Part shown: piece by piece, positions 29,501 to 38,597 of the stretch
Layout: every line of letters starts with the position of its first letter
How positions within the stretch are numbered: position 1 is the stretch's first letter
IMG/VR virus record: IMGVR_UViG_3300012936_000005
Span: 21,043-85,042 of that record
DNA length: 64,000 nt
Reading direction: 5' to 3' (one strand)
DNA from: a virus
Position numbers and translations under genes: made by a program
Notes under the pieces: model-generated
What the model saw: only the letters and a program-made list of their open reading frames with translations
Databases searched by the model: none
Told to the model about the DNA's origin: nothing

Positions 29501-32500
29501 CATTATCAGCTACATCACTATTGAAAGGTGCTCCCACAGCAATTTTTTTGCCGTCTTCTGATACTGCTATAGTTGCTCCAAAATCTTCTGTTTGGTTAAA
29601 TGGTTCTAATATTTGTGAATATTCGTAACTGGAATCATTTAGTCTGTATACAACAACTTTTCTATTTGCTATACTACTATCTAAACCTAATGATACTCCT
29701 CCTGACTCTATTTCATATACACTTGTGTATACAGAGTTTGCAATTAATACTTCGCCCTTTGAACTTACATCAAAGTCAGAACCAAATGCTTCTAAATTAT
29801 TTTGTTCAAGTACACTCTCTACTAAAGAAAAATTAGTATCATTAGGCACATATCCTAATAAGTCTAATCCGCTTGTTTGAGCAGTCCATTGATTTACATT
29901 AAAAGGTCCCGGAATGGAATTTGTATTTGCTTTGTAAATAGTTTCGCCGAATCTAACAAATTCACCTTCGAAATAAGTTGCAGATAATCTAAAATCTCCT
30001 CTATAATTTTTCTGTACAGATAGTGCCCAGTCATCGGTGCTATTTTTGTTTACAAAATATATACGTCCTTGGTTTGCTTCACTGCCGTCACCTTGAGCAT
30101 GAATATAAAGTTTATAACTATTAGCGTCTGGTTGTACGAATCTTAACTTAGTTCCTAATTGTCTATTGTTGGCACTGTTAGGAACTGTGTAATAACTAAT
30201 TAATTGATATGTTACACCTTTCATTTCATAAATTGCAAAAGTACCTTGCTCACTAAGCCCCGTACCATATCCTTCTGCAATTACAGGAATGTTATATACT
30301 CTAGTCCAATCTAAATTAATACTTGATGGAGGATTAGCTGAATCTGTAATTCCTTCTATTACAGTAGATGAATAAATCCAGTATTCTAAATCACGCAGAT
30401 AATTTGTTCCGCTTGCAACTACCGGAATATTTGTGCCACTGTCAATAATTATTAATGGACCCGAAATACTATTTTCCATATGAGCTGAATTAATTGGTCC
30501 TATTGTTCTAACAGTAGAATCATTTTCAATGTATGTGGCATTTGAATTTACACCAAAATCAGATCCTAATGCCCATGTACCATTTCTATTCTTTAAATAA
30601 ATTTTTGCTGTAGAAAAAGCACGTTCAATAAATGCAATTTCACCTGTAGATCCTGTATTTGTACAAGTAAGTATATCTCCTATATTAGGAATAAAAGGAT
30701 CACCATTCAAATCAAAATTTGTAAGTCTAACTTCAACATAACCATTCCATACATCTGCTACTGTATGTTCTGTGCTGTTAATATAACTTGAAGTTAGTCC
30801 TATCGCATTAGGATCTTGTACTAAACCGTTAACACGGATAGTATTGACCCAAAATCTTGTTTTATCTCCTGGAGTAATGCTGTTTCCGTGAGCTAATGGA
30901 GTACGCACCCACCATTTGCTATCTAAAACTTGTATATTACTCTGTCCTTGTGTATGAGATAATATTCCAAACTCTGATGCTTTAGTAGGATGAGCAGTAG
31001 ACGATAGCACTTTCGTATCTAAAATATTACTGAAAAACGGATTGTTTACTATTTCAGTTTCTAATGTAATATCTTGGATTACAAGATTAGCTTTTGTTTC
31101 AACAAGATTAGTTGATGTAAAAGTGCTTCCTACAGATACATACCACCAACCTGTATGATAGTTGTCTGTAATAGTTAATTCTTCTACGTAATCACCAACC
31201 AAGATTCCGTTAGCGTAGATTTTGCCTGATCCTTGGAATGAACCGTTAACATCCTTGATGTACATAGTCATTTCATTTTCATTGTTTGTTCTACGGTACA
31301 TTATAGTTGCTCTACATGTATCTGTAGTAATTTCTGTACCAGCATCTGGCACACTTAACGCACTTTGAATATGAATGATATGTTGTACCTTATCTACAAT
31401 AGTATGATTACCGTTGATTAAAGATTCTGTAAGCGTTGTATCTCCGTTAAATGGTTCTGTACCAGCTTGTGCTGTTGTTGTATACTTGTTCCATTTTAGA
31501 GTTAATATATCTCCAGGCTTTGTTCCTTCAAATTGTTCTTTCTCTGCTCTAATTAAAATATGATCAGTATCTGAGTTAGCACCTAGCGTATAATCTCCGC
31601 GGACTATATATTCAATAGTTGGATATTCTTGGGTATCTGTGTTGTAATCGTCTTCTTTTGCTTGTGCATTTGACGAATGATTACTAAAACTTTGTAATGC
31701 ATCTGCATCAATATTTCTATCTGCTTTCCATAATTGATCAGAAAATAAAACAATATCACCTTGAACGTATGCAACCTTATTGTTATAATCACCTCTCAGT
31801 TTGCTTTTTACATTTGATGCATGTGGCGATCCTACTGCTAAATATTTTCCATCTGGACTGACTGCTACACTTTGGCCAAATCCTCCATTTGAATCAAACA
31901 AGAATGCTTGTTCGTCTATTTGTTGTAAAAATCCAAATTCATTATTGTCACTAGGTCTTTGGAAAATATATACGCTTCCGTTAAGATCTTTAGGAGCAGT
32001 AATTGCTATGCGATTATTATTGCTTGTGACACTAAATGCTGTACCAAAATCTTTTTCTGTTGAATCTAATATTCCTGCAGAAGTGTTTATAATGTTTGGT
32101 TTTAATTCAAATACTTCTCTGTTACTTAAAGTTAACCATTGCCCTGTGTCATCATCGTCTACCCATAAAGTATTGTTAAGGTTACTAACACCTAGACTAT
32201 CATTAGCATCTTTCAAATTAGGTAATCTTGCAGTTTCAAATTTTGTTACATAGCCATTTATTTCAACGCCATCTTCCGGATCTTCAATATCTTCATCTTC
32301 TACAGATTCTAACACGATAGAATTTAGAGAAGTGCTATCTACTTTATAGTACCCATCAGTCGCATCATCAATATCATTTAAACCTATTATATCACCTTTA
32401 GCAAAATCTGCTACTTTGTCACAAGTTACTGTAAACAAGCCAGCATTAGTTGCAGTATAGTTTGTAATTCTTAAATCAGTAGCAACAAGTTTATAAACTC

Positions 32501-35500
32501 CCCAAGTTTGTGTACTTTTATCTGTTGCTGTCCAAATATAACTATTTGTTGCAAGATTAGTCTGAGTAAGCAAATCATTGTAACTTAGAAGTGATAATGC
32601 TACATCGGAAGGATTTACATACCCTGCTGTTTTTGTAAAACTGTTATCATCATTGAAATATTTTGTCGGGAACGGTTTGTGATCATAATTTTTTGATTTA
32701 ACATAGATGCCGTTCCTATCTAATTTATAAATTAAACTTGTGTCCTTGGGATTAATTACATCAACTAATTGTACTTGCTGTGGTTCTTGTCTATACTTTT
32801 GTTCATCAAATACAATATCGAACTGATCGTCACCTTCTGTTGATCCGTAACGTCCTACTCTTACTGCCCACTCTTCAAAAAATTCTAAACTATCTTTTGT
32901 TGCACTTCCTAATTTATCAAATAATTTTGTTAAGACATTTTTAGTACCTTTGTCTTGTATAGCACCTTGATAAAACTTATACTGTGAAACATCGTCATTG
33001 ATAATATTTTCAAGATATTTACGCTTTTGATATCCTGTCAAATGTTGTGCAAGTTTCTGTTGCTCTATATCAAAATTATCAGAATCTAAATCGTAATAAT
33101 CTGCAAACTGTTTTGCTTTGTAATCTAAATTTGGAAGAAGCTGTTGTACTGGCTTATCATTTAATCTTACAAATGCTCTATCGTTAAATGTTTCAGTGCC
33201 TACTACTTTAGTTTGTGCTACATAAAAATATTGTTTATATTTTACTAATGCACCTATAGGATAATCTTGCCAACTTACCCATTCTGTTGCTACTGCATCA
33301 TCGAAAATAAAACCAGGTATGTTATATGATCCATTCCATTCATCTGATCTATATCCTTTTACTTTTATTCTTTCTTGCCTGTAACCTTGGGCTCTGTTAT
33401 AAATTACATCTCCAAAAACTGTTTTATTATCTATTAGCAGAACATGTTCATGCTGTATAACCGGAATCTTAAGATGGAAGATTCCGTCTTCAGTATTTTT
33501 TACATATATTCCAAATTCATTTGTGTTGTCTCTTTGTGTTGTTGCAAAATCAGCAAGTAGTCGTTTACCATCTGCTTTAAGCAAACTGTAGTCATAAAAA
33601 TTATCGTAAATATCATCAACAACAACATTTTGCCTATAAAATTCTATTTGTCTAGCACTAGGGCTTACTGTAAGAATAGTTCCTGATTCCCAATTCTGTG
33701 TTGTCCAAAATAGGAATTCTTTGGCACTTAATCTCCAGTTTTCAATTTCTTCTATGTCTTGATTAAAATTATCAAATTTAAAACCAACTTTTTGTAAGTA
33801 TTCTTGATAACCCATCATTAGATCTACTACATCTTGCTTGTCCCTTAATAGCGTCCCGTAAGGCATTTCATTTAGAGTTTTATCAAAGTTTGTAGAAATT
33901 TGTGCTGTTGCTCCGCCTTCTTGTGGTAGTTCAGCTAACTTCTGAAAATTATCCTGGTTAAAGCCTTCTCCTGAAGTGTGACTTATTTTTACTCTATAAT
34001 AAGAGTCTGATAATTCAACTATTTGTCCAGCTTCGTATGTTTTACCTGAAGTCCATGTTAGGAAGTTTTCGCTTATGCCTCCAACGTTTATAACTTGATC
34101 ACTGTTTTTACGTCTTACAGGATAATACTTAAACACAGGATTATCTTTATCATAACCTTTTACTACATAACCAGAAGGCGTAATTTCAATAATTATTCCG
34201 CTATATGCAAAAACATCTACAGGAATACTTTTAGTTAAATGTATAGAATAGTTTTCGTCTGGTACAAAAACATTACCTTCATTTGTAGGTGTCCTTGAAT
34301 CTAATATTAATCTAAACTTTTCTTTCTGTGTAAATCCTGCTAGTTTACAACCTAATTTGTTTTGTACGGCTACAATATTATTTTTAAAGTCTCTAAAACG
34401 TAAAGTATCATTACCTGCAAGGTATCCTTGAATATAATTGACTATTCCTGCTGTATAAACTCTTTGTGAATCTGTTGCACTATTAGGAAATATAAGTTGA
34501 TTTAATTCAATTCTTTTGCTAGTATCTTTGTATACTAATTGACCAGCTGTATTACGGACTATTCTACTTCTATCAAATGCTAAACCAAAAAACTGTGCAG
34601 GTTGGTTTAGTGCCCAAGATATCATTAAACTGAATGGGAAGTGTGAGCTTCTTCTCCAAGCAGTTTCTACAGGTCCTTCGTCTCCAAAAGCAAAGTCGTT
34701 AGTATATGTCGTAGGAATATTACCTCTAGTATATCCTGTTTCATTTGGTGGTAACAAGTTACCATTTTCGTCTACAGGAATATATTTTAAAATATCTTCA
34801 TTTTTAAATTTATTTCTATACGTTACTTTAGAGCCTTCATCTCCTCTAACAATACCTTTACTCAAATCTTCCCAAAGTAACAAGTTATTACTTGTATATG
34901 GAGCAGGTCCATATTCAGTGTCAAACCATGTAGGCTTTTCTTTGAACCCTAGTATTTCCCAAGGATGACTATGAGGTCTATCTGTGTTATAAAAATCTTT
35001 ATAAATTGATCTCCAAAAACCTGTCAAAGGTTGATTATATGGATCACTTGCTGATCCATAGTTATATGTAAATCCGTCTCCGGGTCTATAATAATTATTT
35101 GCTACATAATCAGGAACACCTACAGTTTCTAACCAGCTGTTAAATTCTGCGATCATTGTTTTAGAAATTTGTCTTCTTGTAAAACTAGTATTCCTACTTT
35201 TACTGTTGACGTAATCTGCAATGTCTAAAACGTTTTCGTCATATTGTAATTTAATATTATTGTAAATTCTTTTTTCAATATCTAATAATAAATTATCTCT
35301 AAAATCTCCAAAACATCTCCATAAACTTCCGTCGTGACCTTGTAACATCGGTCTTGAGTTTGGATATTCTTCTATTAGCTGTGTATCATTTGTAGCATGA
35401 TTCATTCCACCACTGCCGCTAGGCATATAAAACTTTTCATTAGAGCCTGCAAAAACATGGGTGTGTGCAGTTCCGTTCCCGCCGCTTCTTAAATCTTCTT

Positions 35501-38500
35501 GTTGTGCAGAAACTTCATCTGTGAACAACGGATAAAACCAACCTAGTTTCCCTTTGTAACTTTTATTAGTTGTAACATCTCTACCGTAAATTTTCCAAGG
35601 GCCAGTTGTATCTGTTGGAGTGTCTAAATATGTGTCGTCTAAAAATATCTCTGGAGTGAACTTTGGATATAAACCAAGTTTAGTTGGTGTAGGAGGTATC
35701 CAACAACCATCTGTAGTTATGTATTCGTAAACATCTAAAATATCACCTGCTGTTGGTGGATTTAACAAAGTTAAAAATCCGTCTGTGCTTACAGTATAAT
35801 CTTTATCTAAAATTAATTGTTTTTCATTTAAGTATACTAAAACAGCTTTATCTGATAACGCTGTAAAATCAATTCCTCTAATAAGACTAAAAATTGTCTG
35901 TGATGAATCTTCAATATTATGTGTAACTTTAGTATCTCCACCATGTGGTAACATATCACTAAAGTAAAACGGATCAGTATTATTTTTATTTTTGTTTAAT
36001 TCAAATAAAACTTTATCAACATGTATTTTATCAACGCCTTCGAATCCTAGTTCATTTGCTAATCTTAGAAACTCTTTTTTAAATTTAATATATTCAAAAC
36101 CGGAATATTTTAAAGCCTCAATAGCGTCATAATCTTTATCTGTCAAATTAAACAATGCAAGATTGATAGGTCCACTGTGTTGTACAAATTTTAAACCATA
36201 CTGTGATGCATTTCCGATGTCTCTTAGATTACTTACACCTGGGAATGTTCCTACAAATCCGTTTACATTATCAACTATACTATCAACATGATCCAAAACT
36301 TCACCTAATGTAAATGTTGTTACATTTTCATTTTGTGGATTTTTTTCAAAATTTATTGGAAATTCATAAAATCCTATGCCGTTCCTTTTAGGAGCACTTG
36401 ACGTTGTTTTTAAAACTAATTTATCATCTGCATTTAATTCAGTGTCAAATGTTACATAAGCATAACCGTTTACTCTATTAATTGTATAGTCAACGCCGTC
36501 ACGCTTACGATTACTGTTTACATAAACTTTAACAACTAAGTCATTTAAATCTCCGCTGTTTGTATATACATCAACAATAAAATTGTTTGTTCTTTGACCA
36601 ACAGTAATTTGTTTAACTACAGGTTGTATAGATTTATTTGGTGCTTTCGTCCAGCCCGAAACATTTGTAAAGTTTGTTCTGTCAGTATATTTTCTTAATA
36701 ATGCTGTATCTGTACTAACATTTAATACATCAGTAAGTTCATCGTACTGGTATGTATCTAACAACAAGTTAAAATCAAATACAATGTCACCACTATTTTC
36801 AATAGTTCTGTAACTTAAAGGAAAGCCTAATTCTGTGTCGTTATTTCCTGTACCAACTTTATAACTAAAAATTTTATTTCCTGCAAAAGTGCTTGATTCT
36901 AATGTAGATAATTGTGCACCTGAATCATTATACAAATCAAATAATGGTTGTTGATTTACTTTGGTTTTATCCTGTGTTTGTCTCCAAGTAGTACCATTAT
37001 AATAGAAAAGTTTACCTTTGAACTTTGTACCTGATTTAATTAAAACTGTTTCATCTGTTTGTGGTACAGAATCAGTAGTTTCTTTTAGGGCTAATTGTTG
37101 ACTTCCGTTTTGACTTATAAAGTTTACTTCATAAATTTTTCCTGCTACAAAACTATCTGGATCTGCTGTGAATAAAACACGCATACCAGACACTAACTCT
37201 ACTCCGTCTACAAAGTAACCAACTTGTCCTTCTATATCAGAAAATACATCTTTGGTTACAGTATCAACTAGGTCAACTGCTGTTTTTGATTGTGTTCCAA
37301 AATTGTAAAGTTTTAAACCAGCATCAAATTCTATAATAGGTCTAGTAGCTCTATAGTTTTGATCTAAAACAACCGGAACATTATTAATCTTTGCAATATT
37401 TTCTATAACACTTTTATGTGTCCATTTATTATAACGTGACCATTGGTTACCGTCTTTGGATGCTCTGTTAATAACAATATAGTCTTTTAAAATTGCATAA
37501 GAAGTTGCATCGTCAAAAGGTAATGAACTAAATCCTTGTCCGTCAAACTCTGTAGAAACATCTGTCAAATAATCAGCAGTAATAACAAGATCAGATTCTG
37601 ATATTAATTTTATTGATTCTCCAACCCCTTCTACATACCAATTGCCTTCGCCATATTTTTCTGGTGTAATTTTTCCGTAAAATTTTACTTTCATACCGTT
37701 AGTTAATTCATAACCATTTTGCATAGTATATGTTTTTTTACCAACAATATCAGTTCCTACATTGAGCTCTGAAGCATCTCTAATATCTTTTATAATAATA
37801 AGTCCGCTTGCTTCTAGGTCATTACCGTTTGTGTAATATAAAATATCAGGAGATTCTAAATCTATTTGCCAAGTAATTGTGCCTTGTTCTACTTTTTGTT
37901 GACTAACTCCTGTATTGTATAAGTTTGCATCAGAGTCAATATCAGTGCTTGTTCTAATACTGAAAGGCATATCTACTGCATCAATATCAAAGTTGTATGT
38001 TTGTCCTCTGTATAAAGTTAAGGTAGGATTGCTTACTTTGTTTTCTTCACTAAAAATATAACTGTTATTATCAACATTATCTTGACGCTTGACTGCAAAA
38101 GTACTAACGATGTTTGTAGCTGTTCCGTAGACTGGTATTTCATTAGGACCAGAAGGTAACCAATAGTATTCTCTAAAATTTACAAACTTATCCCAATTAA
38201 TATGTGGATCCCATGCATAATATTCTTGTGAACTATATTTGCTATGGTCTATGTTATCTGCATTTCTTATTTTAGATGCATTTATATAATCTCTATAATC
38301 TCTGTAGAAAGTTACATTACCTAAGTTATTTGTTATAGTTGCAACAGGTTCTAATTGATAATTTTCTCTATCAGGTGAAACATCTGCGATATAATTATCT
38401 GATGCTTTGAATGCTTTTGCATCTCTACGCCCTATAAATCCATCTACTTTTTCAATGACGCCTGGTTGCATCAATTGATCAAGAGTACTTGTTAGAAACT

Positions 38501-38597
38501 TTTTGTTGGCTGTAGTTCTAAAGTACCTGGGTAATAAATCAGCTGATTTTCTTTTTTCGTTTCCGCCTACTGGAATTGGACTTTCATCTTGTGCCAT
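23523..38597 (-). CDS. Giant baseplate/tail structural protein at the gp7 position (5,024 residues)
   Basis: One uninterrupted frame of about 15 kb, nearly a quarter of the window. It begins MAQDESPIPVGGNEKRKSADLLPRYFRT and continues with KKFLTSTLDQLMQPG, a start typical of the very large structural protein next to gp6 in marine T4-like phages. The gene order (gp25, gp6, this gene, then fibres) places it where T4 has gp7, a 1,032-residue wedge protein. Around residues 2240-3080 there are FG-GAP-like beta-propeller repeats (for example FGQSVAVSPDGKYLAVGSP and FGATIAVSEDGKKIAVGAP). Near the C terminus several GDGST modules occur (about residues 4465, 4540 and 4910). Start is coupled to gp6 (one-base overlap). 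Probable role: a baseplate or peripheral adhesin-like component. The function is inferred from position. Confidence 0.85.
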   Translation of the reverse strand: MAQDESPIPVGGNEKRKSADLLPRYFRTTANKKFLTSTLDQLMQPGVIEKVDGFIGRRDAKAFKASDNYIADVSPDRENYQLEPVATITNNLGNVTFYRDYRDYINASKIRNADNIDHSKYSSQEYYAWDPHINWDKFVNFREYYWLPSGPNEIPVYGTATNIVSTFAVKRQDNVDNNSYIFSEENKVSNPTLTLYRGQTYNFDIDAVDMPFSIRTSTDIDSDANLYNTGVSQQKVEQGTITWQIDLESPDILYYTNGNDLEASGLIIIKDIRDASELNVGTDIVGKKTYTMQNGYELTNGMKVKFYGKITPEKYGEGNWYVEGVGESIKLISESDLVITADYLTDVSTEFDGQGFSSLPFDDATSYAILKDYIVINRASKDGNQWSRYNKWTHKSVIENIAKINNVPVVLDQNYRATRPIIEFDAGLKLYNFGTQSKTAVDLVDTVTKDVFSDIEGQVGYFVDGVELVSGMRVLFTADPDSFVAGKIYEVNFISQNGSQQLALKETTDSVPQTDETVLIKSGTKFKGKLFYYNGTTWRQTQDKTKVNQQPLFDLYNDSGAQLSTLESSTFAGNKIFSYKVGTGNNDTELGFPLSYRTIENSGDIVFDFNLLLDTYQYDELTDVLNVSTDTALLRKYTDRTNFTNVSGWTKAPNKSIQPVVKQITVGQRTNNFIVDVYTNSGDLNDLVVKVYVNSNRKRDGVDYTINRVNGYAYVTFDTELNADDKLVLKTTSSAPKRNGIGFYEFPINFEKNPQNENVTTFTLGEVLDHVDSIVDNVNGFVGTFPGVSNLRDIGNASQYGLKFVQHSGPINLALFNLTDKDYDAIEALKYSGFEYIKFKKEFLRLANELGFEGVDKIHVDKVLFELNKNKNNTDPFYFSDMLPHGGDTKVTHNIEDSSQTIFSLIRGIDFTALSDKAVLVYLNEKQLILDKDYTVSTDGFLTLLNPPTAGDILDVYEYITTDGCWIPPTPTKLGLYPKFTPEIFLDDTYLDTPTDTTGPWKIYGRDVTTNKSYKGKLGWFYPLFTDEVSAQQEDLRSGGNGTAHTHVFAGSNEKFYMPSGSGGMNHATNDTQLIEEYPNSRPMLQGHDGSLWRCFGDFRDNLLLDIEKRIYNNIKLQYDENVLDIADYVNSKSRNTSFTRRQISKTMIAEFNSWLETVGVPDYVANNYYRPGDGFTYNYGSASDPYNQPLTGFWRSIYKDFYNTDRPHSHPWEILGFKEKPTWFDTEYGPAPYTSNNLLLWEDLSKGIVRGDEGSKVTYRNKFKNEDILKYIPVDENGNLLPPNETGYTRGNIPTTYTNDFAFGDEGPVETAWRRSSHFPFSLMISWALNQPAQFFGLAFDRSRIVRNTAGQLVYKDTSKRIELNQLIFPNSATDSQRVYTAGIVNYIQGYLAGNDTLRFRDFKNNIVAVQNKLGCKLAGFTQKEKFRLILDSRTPTNEGNVFVPDENYSIHLTKSIPVDVFAYSGIIIEITPSGYVVKGYDKDNPVFKYYPVRRKNSDQVINVGGISENFLTWTSGKTYEAGQIVELSDSYYRVKISHTSGEGFNQDNFQKLAELPQEGGATAQISTNFDKTLNEMPYGTLLRDKQDVVDLMMGYQEYLQKVGFKFDNFNQDIEEIENWRLSAKEFLFWTTQNWESGTILTVSPSARQIEFYRQNVVVDDIYDNFYDYSLLKADGKRLLADFATTQRDNTNEFGIYVKNTEDGIFHLKIPVIQHEHVLLIDNKTVFGDVIYNRAQGYRQERIKVKGYRSDEWNGSYNIPGFIFDDAVATEWVSWQDYPIGALVKYKQYFYVAQTKVVGTETFNDRAFVRLNDKPVQQLLPNLDYKAKQFADYYDLDSDNFDIEQQKLAQHLTGYQKRKYLENIINDDVSQYKFYQGAIQDKGTKNVLTKLFDKLGSATKDSLEFFEEWAVRVGRYGSTEGDDQFDIVFDEQKYRQEPQQVQLVDVINPKDTSLIYKLDRNGIYVKSKNYDHKPFPTKYFNDDNSFTKTAGYVNPSDVALSLLSYNDLLTQTNLATNSYIWTATDKSTQTWGVYKLVATDLRITNYTATNAGLFTVTCDKVADFAKGDIIGLNDIDDATDGYYKVDSTSLNSIVLESVEDEDIEDPEDGVEINGYVTKFETARLPNLKDANDSLGVSNLNNTLWVDDDDTGQWLTLSNREVFELKPNIINTSAGILDSTEKDFGTAFSVTSNNNRIAITAPKDLNGSVYIFQRPSDNNEFGFLQQIDEQAFLFDSNGGFGQSVAVSPDGKYLAVGSPHASNVKSKLRGDYNNKVAYVQGDIVLFSDQLWKADRNIDADALQSFSNHSSNAQAKEDDYNTDTQEYPTIEYIVRGDYTLGANSDTDHILIRAEKEQFEGTKPGDILTLKWNKYTTTAQAGTEPFNGDTTLTESLINGNHTIVDKVQHIIHIQSALSVPDAGTEITTDTCRATIMYRRTNNENEMTMYIKDVNGSFQGSGKIYANGILVGDYVEELTITDNYHTGWWYVSVGSTFTSTNLVETKANLVIQDITLETEIVNNPFFSNILDTKVLSSTAHPTKASEFGILSHTQGQSNIQVLDSKWWVRTPLAHGNSITPGDKTRFWVNTIRVNGLVQDPNAIGLTSSYINSTEHTVADVWNGYVEVRLTNFDLNGDPFIPNIGDILTCTNTGSTGEIAFIERAFSTAKIYLKNRNGTWALGSDFGVNSNATYIENDSTVRTIGPINSAHMENSISGPLIIIDSGTNIPVVASGTNYLRDLEYWIYSSTVIEGITDSANPPSSINLDWTRVYNIPVIAEGYGTGLSEQGTFAIYEMKGVTYQLISYYTVPNSANNRQLGTKLRFVQPDANSYKLYIHAQGDGSEANQGRIYFVNKNSTDDWALSVQKNYRGDFRLSATYFEGEFVRFGETIYKANTNSIPGPFNVNQWTAQTSGLDLLGYVPNDTNFSLVESVLEQNNLEAFGSDFDVSSKGEVLIANSVYTSVYEIESGGVSLGLDSSIANRKVVVYRLNDSSYEYSQILEPFNQTEDFGATIAVSEDGKKIAVGAPFNSDVADNAGAVYLYIQKDNTFVYSQTLRPIDKSVNIQFGTKIDFDGNTLAVASRGGSMTSVTSFDTFRNLKENEQYVLDPKSGVNPIATSFDNNSTKFQTIDQGSGVVSLYETVNDSLLYSQNFTYDLDTQDFGNRMLVSKNHVYIGLPKQQVPNSSVLDKGLVAEYRKPAGTTSWSITRQPVLPADTSKFKGVYLYDKKTNGLLTYLDYIDPIQGKIAGPAEQEISFKTSYDPARYSFTSATSNVVAHPLDYTSDEWVGKLWWDIDSAKFINHHQGDITEATSNFNKLFPGSTVEVYEWVESELLPSEWDEQSGTDAGLTSGISGTTKYGDNAYTVRRKYDQGSETFTNYYYYWVLGKATLPPVDGRVTTCSDVIRYITNPEITGYRFVAMLGSNRFSLYNCDSFIQDKETAISFNWWTIENQEQPTHIQYQLISDGLETSVPNRDIEQKWFDSLVGFDTNDRPVPDINLPVKLRYGALNDPRQSWFVNRTEARKQFVERVNNTLGKNLIVDDFDLTKLTGFDPQPTVATGIFDTTADSFAEIGFVSIARVKPASLQLEVENGVIINVLINDAGQGYINVPTYTISDIEGSGAELEFVLDANGSISNVNIINGGRDYTTNLSISVRSFAVLVKSDETINGKWSVYQWDGTEYLRTLTQSYDINLYWQYTDWYASGYNQFTFINHTIDSSYEIYALDDEIGDIVKINSVGTGGWLLLRKIANLDTQDYTLSYETIGRENGTILFKNSLYDSNASNTAFDGASFDKIFYDTEPNTEFRKILEILKSDIFIDNLAIHWNELFFASVRYVLSEQPNVDWLFKTSFVKAKHNIGELKQKVTFQNDSLPSYQNYVEEMKPYKTKIREYLSSYEKIDPASNVITDFDLAPYYNEDEGKIVPQSVQIIDGKVLAGASDLQNYPSKHWLDNVGFQIKSFSIADAGSGYQVAPKIVISGGGGSGATAEAFIGNGRVTSVRVTNGGSGYLTSPKIDIVGSIDDGGSVARLSPILGEGKTKSAHIRCKFDRVTGTYLFQTLGETQTFTSTLDQQIFNLKWPMQLKSTQIKVTVGGLEALRSEYSFTNITDTSKGYTRSYGRITFTNALAINQSVVITYNKAPELLQAQDRINLYYNPTSGMYGNDLAQLLDGIDYGGVEVSSFDFGTGTGWDADEWFTTTYDTFDTTFEDEIFQIGDDSTRVLNFVKPLEAGAVYNVYKNGVRLDDPNYGTSNPVTNTRAVMQSVTGAGQTGVALYDDAGTLGNDIIVFDEELISTSPNDIIVFRKTTSDGSFLPDPRSYDTILRGGDFAFSTAKGINPEEIIVDGDDFVSPTTSKGPEEQVPGQVLDTLDIRVFHRPKDGGSVLSSNSYRTDGVTNKFNFGIQPQNKDALIVKLDDVIQAQTLYKVDYRLKTITFDTVPNANQEVNIVSISGNGTNAIEQSQFIGDGSTNAYVTKIHYDSKLDYYATVNGVLVESVLTSTGDSSGEDPKAMIVFGSPPPDNSIINYAVYTSVDSFSKIETTEFVGDGSTKVFSLDKTPYSSKPNSHNVIVKLDNKILNPGYNQQFNCKLAQREYFLELWQSPIGSFQAKDILILLNGKELTIAVEYNLRPANSSVILEPGIGREGDILEVYLRTDGDYAFGSVQTINSNLTWVDSGADLQLKTAPAEGQKLTVYTFNKHDSMDFERQNFDVIARTPVTVGTDDHIQFNHIKAGLVKLRYPAIDAQYVWLTVNGVLQTPSVDYKLTEDKNFVKYKGSFADNDVVEVIQFSAQGEISSNFGFSQFKDILNRNIYKRLGDVAPLKLAKDLKTFDKEIFLDDASAISTPDKNSSIPGIIFINGERIEFLIKQGNVLRQIQRGTLGTGVASVHEAGSDVYNQGSTQTAPYADQTIVDEQIGDGSTTVFPLGFTPKNTNEFEVFVAGKRLRKNAIQMFNPALDQDSPEADETAPAEFSVDGTTPALTLLNTPAVNAKIKIVRRQGKRWTDPGISLNDAESLVARFFKAEKVELPK

